Shown piece after piece: positions 1 through 8,117 of a stretch of DNA of 17,156 bases. The stretch comes from Suillus spraguei (lineage: Eukaryota > Basidiomycota > Agaricomycetes > Boletales > Suillaceae). The stretch's first letter is position 1; every line of letters starts with the position of its first letter. The position numbers and the translations under genes were made by a program. The stretch lies in contig JABCPU010001066.1 in the NCBI GenBank assembly GCA_016800925.1, positions 1-17,156 of the forward strand. The letters run 5' to 3'. A model generated the notes under the pieces. The model did no database searches and was not told where the DNA came from. It worked only from the letters and a program-made list of their open reading frames with translations.

Positions 1-1
1 C

Positions 2-85
2 AAGGCGGGTATAGAAGGATGGCCTGTGGTAGATGGACCTGGCGTCCAAGTCCAGAGGACTTTAGAAGGTATTTGCAGCGTTTAA
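2..85 (+). CDS. possible 3' end of a gene cut by the window edge
   Basis: An open frame runs from base 2 to a TAA at 83-85 and would encode 27 residues including GWPVVDGPGVQVQRTLEG. The composition looks protein-like (Gly/Val/Pro-rich, no odd repeats). A GT at 69-70 could also be a splice donor, in which case the TAA is intronic. I recognise no family, and the piece is too short to be sure it is coding. Confidence 0.2.
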   Translation, partial: KAGIEGWPVVDGPGVQVQRTLEGICSV

Positions 86-215
86 ACCAGGAAAACAAAA
101 AGAGAGCTCTCAAATGATTCTCTAAGTTTGAGTGTCGCGTCCTGCGCTGACGAAGGAGGAATGTGCCAAAGCCACTGAACAGAACTTAGTCCGATTTGGA
201 AGCCTTCGTTCACTT

Positions 216-231
216 GTCACTGATCAGTGAC
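216..231. repeat. 16-nt perfect palindrome
   Basis: GTCACTGATCAGTGAC reads the same on both strands. It lies 28 nt left of the TA target site of the transposon at 261-1205. The GTCAC/GTGAC core recurs in and around that element. Role unknown; it may be an insertion-site feature or chance. Confidence 0.5.
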
Positions 232-260
232 TGTCACGTCTGCTCGAGTGACTGGGTCTA

Positions 261-300
261 CTATGCCTCACGGTGGAATCGTCACCCCCGAAAGTCGTCA
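261..300 (+). repeat. left terminal inverted repeat (40 bp)
   Basis: Perfect inverted match to 1166-1205. It starts CTATGCC and ends AAAGTCGTCA. The inner ten bases recur in inverted form inside the element at 518-527. Confidence 0.9.
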
Positions 301-517
301 CGACCTAAATATCTCACTCAATTCTTACCTCTACACACAATTCAGAACTTGAGTCGATGTTTCTATCATGCACCTTTCATTGCGAGGTTGAACGATCAAT
401 TTTTATTAAGAAACGGTGAAGTTCATTGAAAGCCGTCAAAGTCACGCTGGTGACAGCCAGCCGAGCGCTGCCGTGGCGGAGTTCTAAAAAATACTACCAC
501 TGGCTGTTGACTGGCTG

Positions 518-527
518 TGACGACTTT
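518..527 (+). promoter_or_regulatory. internal copy of the inner TIR motif
   Basis: TGACGACTTT here matches the inner ten bases of both TIRs. It lies 23 nt before the ATG at 551. It could be a subterminal transposase-binding site or part of the promoter of the internal frame. Function is inferred from repetition only. Confidence 0.4.
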
Positions 528-550
528 TCAGTGAGCTGACACATTCAGGC

Positions 551-1081
551 ATGGTTCGCCCAAAAGGCAAATCACGAGAGTCGCGTGATCCCACTTATGA
601 GCAGCGGATCCAGACTGCCATCCAGGGGATTACATTGCCGACCCACCTAATGCTCATCTGGCCAACAACCCACGATTTTCAGCTCTGTTTGGCAATGGCA
701 GAACGCGCGCGAGAAACGCCACATCAGCAACTGACAATTCAACTACCATCAGCGCTGCACCCATTGAAATTCCACCCATTCCAGCACTACCTGCCAATAG
801 CTCTCATTATTCTTCTCGCGAACATCCTAATGATTCTAACATAAATAGTCCTGATCCACGCCATGAAATACCTTACAATCCTCCTGTACATCCAACTCGC
901 AGCAAACATACCAGCATCTCAGCAATTTTCCGGACATTTTACTTCACACCAGCATCAAGTTCATTTGCCTCATCATGGACCACATAGTTCTCATTCTCAT
1001 GAAGCATTTCCTGCACCATACAGCCATTATAATTACAACCACATCCCCTACAATACTCCACGTCACACCAACCAATCATAA
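551..1081 (+). pseudogene. transposase-like remnant inside the TIR element
   Basis: The ATG at 551 opens with MVRPKGKSRESRDPTYEQRI, which resembles the start of psq/CENP-B-like helix-turn-helix regions of pogo/Tigger-type transposases. Only the first helix is present, and the rest of the HTH and any DDE domain are missing. The coding look then moves by one base: from about 640 to 960 a second frame is open and rich in Pro, Ser, Asn and Thr (starting DPPNAHLANNPRFSALFG). From about 903 a third stretch, rich in His and Ser, runs to the TAA at 1079-1081. This fits a deleted and frame-shifted transposase, or a short low-complexity protein broken by two indels. No catalytic motif is visible. Confidence 0.4.
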
Positions 1082-1165
1082 TTTTTGACCTGTAACAATT
1101 TTTTTAGGCGTTGCCGAGCGGAATTTGAAAGCGGCAGCAGTGAACTGCTGTGACAAAAGTGTGAC

Positions 1166-1205
1166 TGACGACTTTCGGGGGTGACGATTCCACCGTGAGG
1201 CATAG
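1166..1205 (-). repeat. right terminal inverted repeat (40 bp)
   Basis: Perfect inverted match to 261-300, beginning TGACGACTTT and ending GGCATAG, followed by the TA target-site copy at 1206-1207. Confidence 0.9.
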
Positions 1206-2068
1206 TATGTCATTGACAGGTGTCGTGGGAATTAGTACATGCAACATTGTTGTAATGGACTTGATAAAAAATCTATGGGATGTAAATCATAATGTCTATA
1301 GTATTAGTAACAGAATATGTTGTGCATGAAGGAGATGAGAAATGGTGATTGATGGATTCTCTGCGAACATGGTGGTTCGCACAGCTGGGGGATACAATAA
1401 AGTTTACTGAACCAGATTGCGCACAGGACTCGACACGCACTGCGGAAGAGATAGAATATGATCTCAATTGGCTGAACACGACAGCTTCCCCCGAGGGTGT
1501 GCATGTGAAATTATTACGTGTGGACATTGCCGCTTGCGGCGAGTGGTAGGGACCAGCGCTCGAAGTTCTTGAGGTTCAGAGTAATCGTTGGCATCATTGT
1601 GACCTGTTGACCGTGAAACTGTTGGTCTATCATAGATAGCTGTGCTCACGGTGAGGCCGCGACGAAATCATCGCAGTCAGATTGGTGTTTTACTCACAGA
1701 AGCTCAGGCTGCAGATAAAAATATGAGCAAACAAGATATACGTACTTCGCGATGTTTTTCACCCCACGGCGAGCTCTGACTATTGTCAATATCATGATAT
1801 GTATGATGTAGATGACTCTGTATGCTTGGTTACTGGGAGTGCTTGGTCCGCACATTTGTAGTACATGAATCCGTCTGCAAAGGGAGTATGGAGAGCATGC
1901 TCCGCTTCTTCATTGCGGATCGAAGGAACATCAGTAAACTACTAACTTACTAGTTTCAGTGGCTCTCTCTACTGGCTTTCAGTGTTTTCTCCTACTCAAA
2001 TTCATGCCCCCTGTAAGCACGCTGGCTTACCTGAGTTCCCATAATCAGTACATATACCGCCGCTGCTG

Positions 2069-2087
2069 CTGAAAGCTAAGCTTTCAG
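2069..2087. repeat. 19-nt inverted repeat
   Basis: CTGAAAGCT, a single A, then AGCTTTCAG: a perfect 9-bp stem. It lies 13 nt before a second hairpin. No function can be assigned. Confidence 0.5.
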
Positions 2088-2100
2088 TATTTCACCTTTT

Positions 2101-2142
2101 GGTGTAACGGTCATGCGGGCGGTGGTCTGACCATGTTACACC
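2101..2142. repeat. hairpin with GGTGTAAC arms
   Basis: GGTGTAAC plus GGTC (2101-2112) pairs with GACC, AT, GTTACACC (2129-2142), giving 12 paired bases with a 2-nt bulge and a 16-nt loop. It could be a small mobile-element end or a structured RNA region about 240 nt beyond the stop of the DUF6533 gene. Confidence 0.45.
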
Positions 2143-2384
2143 CCCCCTTCACACAGGGTATTATTACTTTGTGTACTGTAAATGACAGCCTGCTATCGGA
2201 CAAAGGAGACTTCCAGAATCCCAACTGCATCATTTTATAATTAGCCGCGAAGTGCGAAGATCGGTAGTAGTATAATATCTGGAGTCTGTTTGAACATCCG
2301 AGGTTAAATGAATGTATTATCAACCAGTTGAATAACATACTTTGCATGTCCACGTCGTACAGTAGTTTGTACAACAATTTTTAT

Positions 2385-4330
2385 TCAAACGATTGCATCC
2401 CGATGCCGACTGCGCTCATCACCAGGGTCAAATGCACCAGTCACTTCAGGGCAGGTGAAGTAGGTGCGAACTCCGGTGTCTCCCTGTGCTTGAGAAGATA
2501 CATCGCCGTCGAGAACTCCTGCATGAATTTGCATTTCGAACAATTCTGTCCTCATTGGAGAAGTCTGGAAGCTAGGAGTTGGTGGCTGTGGCTTCACGAT
2601 ATCTTGAACAGGCCTTTGGCAATCGAAGCAGAGCGGAAATTCACTTCCAAGATATATGTCGAGTGGTACAGAACCACGTGTGCCCTCCTTCTTTAAGTTG
2701 AGGGTGATGCGTGACATCATCGCGACCTTGTAAAGGAATGTGGCCCAGGATGAGATGAAGCAGGAAATTCATAAGCTGCGGAAATCGGACTCACCGTTAA
2801 TCTGCAAAATTATCCATTGATATTCAGAAACCAGCTTCTAGATCTACCAAACGATTGCACTCACATAAGTTCAAGCCTGAAAATTTCGGTTTTAGAGGAT
2901 GTCAAACCATACCACATGAAACATAGAAGACGTACTGTCCAGTAATGTTCTTCAAGCCGTATGGGGCTCTCACGACCATGATGGTGAATATAAGGTTTAT
3001 GGAACACATTACACTGTTAAATCAAATCAATCATATAAAAGTCTGCAATTGTTCTTTCAAGGGGCATACCTGTAGAATAGAACTCCGTTTATGAATAGCG
3101 TGTGGATGATATGTCCTGCCTCCTTATTTTGCATCGAGGGTAATGTTCGGTTCAAAGTTAAGGCAAAGACGACCGTGTCATAGCAGAGAGGAACCCATGC
3201 CCATGCGGATGCGAGACTCGCTCTGAGTTCGCTTTCAGCATCCCACTCACTGAAAAGCATAGATAACGTACACCTCACCGGAAAACTCCATACGACAAGC
3301 TATGTGAAAACCATGAGTACACGAGATAAGAAGCGTTCAGATAGATGGGTTCACAATGTATAAAAGAAGAATGAGAGACGGCTGAATGACAGATTAGCTG
3401 GACCAAAACCACACGTCAAACAACTTCGGCACTCACCCACGCCGTGAGATAACAGCCAAGCGCTGACTGCCACCCAAGCGAACAATAATGATGCTACAAG
3501 GATCACAACATATCTGTTATCGCAGTACATAGCTCGAACGCTGACAGATAAGATTCAGGAATTGTGCATGTTGATGAATAGTACGTTTTAATTGAGAGCT
3601 CACCGCAGAAACATCATCAGTCCAACGATCTGAATTCCAACTGCAGTCATAGCGCCCTCATACCGCACGAAATGCTCGCACCTATGCACTTGTCAGAATG
3701 CATTGAAGTTTAGAATTAGATGTCTTACTTCTACATCTCTCGTTAGATTATCTTCATCAGAGAAAAACAGAAAGTACTCACTATGAACAACCAAGAAGGT
3801 AGGCTATATGCTTCATGATAATTGAAGTGTCACTGGTCGGCATGATGGGGACGCAAAGCTTACCAACAAGGTTCACGATGAAACCAATGGGTGTGAGATA
3901 CCGATTCTACATCACAGTCAGGCAGGAGGAAATGACATCTTCTGGCCATTAACATACGAGCAAAAATAAGAACGTCACTGAATGTTTATGTCACTACCAA
4001 GAAAACAATATACAGACGAGCTTACTGAGTTTCTTCGGACGACCCCATATGATCTCCACCTGCGGTAGGTTAGCCAATGGCCAGCAAAATAGCAAAGACG
4101 GACCTCGTCTGCAAATGTGATCACATGGTCCCACACCAGAATTGTGAGGCCGAGGATGCCAATGGCCTTTAGATTTCTCCTTAGCGTGGACCACTGTACA
4201 TATACTGAATAACCCACAACAGTTTGAAAACTGATAAGAGGGGTGAGGAAATCGAAGGACACAGCATGGGGCATGGCACTTACGCTTCCAGCGCCTCACT
4301 GATGATTTCGGCGTTCAGTGGGGCGGACAT
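2385..4330 (-). CDS. DUF6533-family multi-pass membrane protein
   Basis: The start ATG is at 4330-4328 and the stop at 2387-2385. The DUF6533 core is spread over early exons: ILVWDHVITFADEV, then VEIIWGRPKKL, then NRYLTPIGFIVNLV. Later exons give CEHFVRYEGAMT, hydrophobic helices (YVVILVASLLFAWVAVSAWL), LASAWAWVPLCYDTVVFALTL, an APYGLKNITGQLELI stretch and MMSRITLNLKKE, then a hydrophilic tail. The order matches Agaricomycete DUF6533 proteins, a poorly characterised multi-pass membrane family. My exons: 4284-4330, 4206-4230, 4104-4166, 4026-4059, 3958-3977, 3864-3906, 3782-3803, 3604-3681, 3437-3540, 3355-3381, about 3070-3299, 2936-3013, 2865-2876, 2795-2801, 2385-2726, summing to about 377 codons. 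Two places do not join in frame: 3782-3803 to 3604-3681 (TA+G makes a stop), and inside 3070-3299. Identity is firm; exact structure there is not. Confidence 0.8.
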
Positions 4331-4408
4331 CGTCAGATTAACTCTGAGACCGAATAGTTGTGCGATGAACAAGTAGGAGGGCAAATGATCCCACTGATCC
4401 ACTGTTCA

Positions 4409-4415
4409 TAAATAT
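4409..4415 (-). promoter_or_regulatory. TATA-like element for the DUF6533 gene
   Basis: TATTTAT on the minus strand, about 80 nt upstream of the ATG at 4330. Position and composition suit a core promoter, but the match is loose. Confidence 0.3.
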
Positions 4416-5468
4416 GCACTCGTGATGTCCAGAAGATCGGACATTACCAGCACGTAGACCTTTCAAGCATCAATGAACCATGATGGCATGATGTATTAAT
4501 AATCAAATGACAGCTAAGTTCAAACTTTGAGCGATGCACACAGCCTGCGAGGCGTCTGCATTTTACGACAAGTTTACGAGATTGCAGGGAAGTCCACGGT
4601 CTCCTGAACATTAATTTTATCGGTGAAAGCTAGAGTTTGCCCTAAAGTTCGAAACCGGGCGAACAGGAAGGTTTCTTGACATCGAACTTCTGGTGGTAGT
4701 GCTCGACCCGTCTGTGGCAAGGCCCGTTTAGAGTAAGTGCTAAGGGAGGCGGTCTACAAGTACTTAGAGTACTAATTGTTAGAAGCCTTCCCGCAACTTC
4801 AAACCCAGCCCAACCTTTCGCTACTGGAAAGGCTAGGTTTCGAAGTTGCGGGAAGTTTCCGGTTTCTAATAATAGTACTCTTGTACTCCAGTAGTTGGTG
4901 GGAAGGTCCGGAAGGAGCCTATACGCATATCAAATACAGTTTCTTTCTACGAGCATTTCGAGGTCTATAATCCGCGAGCCCACGAAGAGAATGCAAATGT
5001 ATGATATGAGTACTTACAACACCCTTGGTAAGGAATTTCCAAGATCTAAGGTTTACTACTTAGACTAAACCTGGATATCGGATATTTATGCAGTCACCGG
5101 GTTGCAAGTCAATCTACAAGCGCTGCGGACGTCTCGGCGACGTACAAGGCACAATGATTAAACCACTGATCGTGAAACACACTGCATGCCGCCCAATTTC
5201 ACATTGGTACAGTCAGAAGTTCCGGCTGTCTCTAGGGCCCATCTACAACGATAGAAAACATATTTGATTCAATGATATCTGTAACAGAAACACAAGTAAA
5301 AAATAACAGAAGGCAGGGAGGTAGCGATTATAACGAAAGCAGGCACTACTAGTAGCTGTGTCACATGTCAAGCCTAAGGTACAACAACTTGCCCGCTCTT
5401 GCCTGTCACCTTAGTTCACCAACGTTCCAAGGCTCGAGATTTGATTTGACAATCCGTGTATACCGGAT
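4416..5468. other. intergenic stretch with a hairpin element, no gene seen
   Basis: No frame here is convincing. The open frame at 4776-4970 is created by the hairpin listed below. A smaller inverted match, AAGTTCGAAACC (from about 4646) against GGTTTC...CGAACTT (to about 4690), lies just left of it. It separates the divergent starts of the DUF6533 gene from the 3' side of the remnant at 5469-5883. Confidence 0.45.
4756..4889. repeat. long imperfect hairpin, possible MITE
   Basis: CTTCCCGCAACTTC (4787-4800) pairs with GAAGTTGCGGGAAG (4842-4855). Pairing continues inward (AAACCCAGCC against GGCTAGGTTT, CCTTTC against GAAAGG) around a loop near GCTACTGG at 4820-4827. It continues outward with GTAC..AGAGTACTA..TTAGAA on the left against TTCTAATAATAGTACTCTTGTAC on the right. 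The whole foldback is about 134 nt with small bulges. No target-site duplication could be fixed. It may be a miniature inverted-repeat element or a hairpin transcript. Confidence 0.55.
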
Positions 5469-5883
5469 TCATTCCCTCAAGTTTCCACTTCTCGTTCGTG
5501 GATCAAAGACTGACAGCTTCACGAGTTCATGTGGAGAAAGCTGTGATGTTGAGCCTGACATTGCCGGGGTAATGCACTCGAAGCTCCTTAGCGCAACCTG
5601 CGCGTAGATGAGGCGGTGATACCATGATGAGGAGAACGTGATAGTACTCACGTTATCGCTGTTTCACCCTTGAACTTGTCGTGTTCTTTGAATGTCGCCT
5701 ACAAGCCATGATGCATGATCACTGATACCTTTTGACCTGAGGGCGTCAAGGTATCGTCGTACCTGGAACAACAGGCCCGTCAGCGATCGACCTGGCTAGC
5801 GTTTGCGCATCACGTGATCGTACGGATCGTCACTGTACAGATGTTCTGTCATTAGGTTCAGCCGGGACAAAGGTTTCAAACAT
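5469..5883 (-). pseudogene. coding-like remnant or short spliced gene, unidentified
   Basis: On the minus strand, an ATG at 5883-5881 opens MFETFVPAEPNDRTS. A second piece near 5675-5765 reads YDDTLTPSGQK and, across a possible 30-nt GT..AG gap, ATFKEHDKFKGETAIT. The next donor (GTGAGT) leads to a piece from about 5600 to a TGA at 5471-5469 that reads VALRSFECITPAMSG and ends RSGNLRE. The pieces look like real protein with splice-like joins. However, exon 1 has no clear partner, one gap is too short for a normal intron, and I can name no family. The KFKGETAI..VAL pattern recalls the end of a C2-type beta sandwich, but only faintly. Confidence 0.35.
5724..5755. repeat. hairpin GATACCTTTTGAC / GTCAAGGTATC
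   Basis: An 11-bp stem with a 2-nt bulge around a short loop, inside the coding-like remnant. On the minus strand it overlaps the TPSGQK segment. It may reflect intron or exon structure rather than a separate element. Confidence 0.4.
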
Positions 5884-8060
5884 GGCTGTCAGAAATCAAC
5901 AAGTAAATCATAAAAGCTTTGGTGAAGCATTTCGACTGCAATACCCATCAGCTAATGAAAAACAAAGCGATGAGAGGCAATCATACAGGGGCACTGCATC
6001 TTAGGGCAGAATGAAGTCTACCTGTAATATATGGGCGTTTAAAGTACAGCCACCACATCTGCAATGATGAAGAAAAGTGACGTTAACCTTTCCGCGATGA
6101 GTCTGACCCTGACCCTAACTGCCGACACGCTACACTTGCGCTGTTAGCCAGGGGGCTTTCGGCTCAGCTGAGTACCCCTGGGTATGTACAGCAATGGAAT
6201 ACACGTTTGATTCAATATTGTCCACCAAACGAAAAGAGACAGCCTGTGAACCAGGGGTTAGACGGAAGCTACAAGCATCTGCCATCTTGGTCCAACCAAT
6301 GTTCTGAGATCGCAGAATAAGTATCCTGGATAGTTCGTGAATTCAGTTTCGTGAAACTCTGTTTCACCGCTTGTGAATTCAAGACTCCCGAATTATTGGG
6401 GAGACGACTGAAGAGGGGGAGCCTGACGTTGTCGGCGAGATGCGCCTGGTCTCTGTTGGCGCAGTCCGTTCAGACGGGCGGCGACAGCACCTTTAAGGGT
6501 TGAGAGGAACGGACGTTTCGTCGTGGTCCTCGTCTTCTACCGCGGCCTACAAGCCCTTGCACAACTGTTCTTTGGCGCTCTTTGAAATGTTACCAAAGAC
6601 AGTCGCAAGTCATGAGATATTGTGTTGAGGCTGGTGAGACTGATCGATCAACAGGAGCGTGTTGTTAATGACAATAATTTACGCTTGTCGTGGCTTCTCC
6701 AAAATCCTTGAAGTCTCACTTGGTCATAGCTCTCATCGTGTCGGGGAGGTCATTTCTATATCCAGAATATAATTAGTGACTGCAGTGAAAACTTGCAAGT
6801 AATGACGCACAAGGGTACTAAGTCAGATTCATTTTTGGTGTCAAGTTACTCTTGACATGCCTGGAAACAACCGTCACATTCCAGCAGCTGTAACACAGAA
6901 ATCGGTGATCATGTCTGCCCCATATGACATCCAGTGGCATAAAGCAAGCTACTGCCTCTAAACTGTTCTTCGACCATCTTATCATCACAGGCTCTATTGT
7001 TTGAAGACCCTTGGAAAGCTGCCATATTGGGGCTGTCTCGTTTCGAGTTCTTGTAGAAAGGTTAAACTAAATTATAAAATAAATAAAAGGGCCAGTACGC
7101 ACCCGTGTACCGCGTTGGACAGGAATATGATGCTATCGACTTTCTTGGTTTTGCCATCAGATACGGTCGTTTAGAGGCCGAGCGGGATTTGGCGTGAACA
7201 AGTGATCTAATTATCTATGACGGTCATTAAAGCCGATGTTATTCGGGCTCTGATCTGATCGCCTGTCGCCAAACCGGAGGCTTACCAGAATCCATCAGAG
7301 GGGGAGGGGGTGGAATCTTCAGATCCTGACTGCATCTGACATTGCTGAGACAGACGGTCATTCGAAAGCCGTCGTGCTAATGACCAGGTTGCTAGCCCTG
7401 AGTGAAATTTTGTGAAGGGGCTACGTAAACTTGCATCAAGCACGAGGAACCAGCACATTTGAAGATAGTGGTATACATGGTAGCACAATATTGTTGATCG
7501 ATGGTTGTGGGGTGACATACACACCTTGGTGACCAATAAGAGCGCTGGGTGTACTCCGCGCGCCCAAATATGGTAATAGGCGGGAAACAAAACCAAATCT
7601 GGTGAAAGTCACCGTACTGTATAAGCCAGGGGTTTGGGCTTCCAACCTAATTTCCATTGCTCGCTTATGAACGAGGAGGTCGGTGATACTACAAATTATT
7701 ATTATTTGCAGCCCTCAATTCGGTCAGTAACCATTTCCTGCTTCTTAGAAGTTAGCGGTCTGGTTTGACCTGAGTAGACAACATCTTCTGTGGCAGTTAC
7801 ATACCGCGACAACGTGTTAGACCGTGCCCGCGGTCGAGTTCAGGCAGAGACCTTTGCCGACGGGACTCGGACGACTCGGAGAGTGACTTGCTAGATAGTC
7901 TCCCACACGGAGTTGGCGTACTACGGTTGCAACGACTTCAAGGGTCACGACTGGCATCAACCTCATATATCTGTTCAATTTCTGATACGGATTTTACAGA
8001 TTGGCATCCGACGTCGCTAGCATAGAAATCCATGTGGGATCCTCGCGACGAGACTTACAG
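5884..8060. other. 2.2-kb stretch without a recognisable gene
   Basis: No frame on either strand gives a domain or a run of spliced exons. The longest, 7282-7596 on the minus strand, has an unstructured, low-credibility product. Small inverted repeats occur (CCAGGGG..CCCCTGG at 6148-6181, and GAATTC-bounded arms around 6339-6378). The right end holds the promoter of the pectin methylesterase gene. Confidence 0.5.
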
Positions 8061-8068
8061 TATATAAG
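8061..8068 (+). promoter_or_regulatory. TATA box of the pectin methylesterase gene
   Basis: TATATAAG lies 50-57 nt before the ATG at 8118, which would place transcription start near 8090-8100 with a leader of about 20-30 nt. It is a strong consensus match at a sensible distance. Confidence 0.6.
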
Positions 8069-8117
8069 TGCGACAGACGATGGTAGATGACCCATTAACC
8101 CCCCGCGCCACACACCG

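Larger units (their letters stand above)
261..1205. mobile_element. non-autonomous TA-type DNA transposon with 40-bp TIRs
   Basis: The first 40 bases (261-300, starting CTATGCCTCACGG) are the exact reverse complement of the last 40 (1166-1205), with no mismatch. Each end is flanked by TA (259-260 and 1206-1207), the target-site duplication typical of the Tc1/mariner/pogo superfamily. The element is 945 bp, too short for a full DDE transposase, and no DDE core is visible. The only coding traces are a transposase-like N-terminal stub at 551 and low-complexity frames downstream. It is therefore best read as an internally deleted, non-autonomous copy. Perfect TIRs and an intact TA pair suggest recent movement. 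Family assignment is inference from the TA site and the stub. Confidence 0.85.
1208..2384. other. stretch without a recognisable gene
   Basis: Short frames exist on both strands (for example 1349-1549 plus), but none shows a recognisable domain, convincing splice structure or codon pattern. The notable items are two small inverted repeats at 2069-2142, listed separately. It lies between the transposon and the 3' end of the DUF6533 gene. Confidence 0.5.

Noticed and set aside
1273..1649. Several short open frames on both strands to the right of the transposon
   Set aside because: All under 90 residues, mutually overlapping, with no recognisable motif or splice structure.
4645..4660. tRNA B-box-like GTTCGAAAC
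   Set aside because: No matching A box, acceptor stem or anticodon arm at the proper distance; the motif belongs to a small inverted repeat.
4776..4970. 64-residue plus-strand open frame
   Set aside because: It is produced by the foldback element; its residues come from the hairpin arms.
6103..6119. Telomere-like motif (CTGACCCTGACCCTAAC)
   Set aside because: Only one exact CCCTAA unit and two imperfect ones; too short for an interstitial telomeric array.
7282..7657. Overlapping minus-strand open frames of 104 and 73 residues
   Set aside because: No domain, no plausible splice partners, unusual composition, and the two frames compete for the same DNA.
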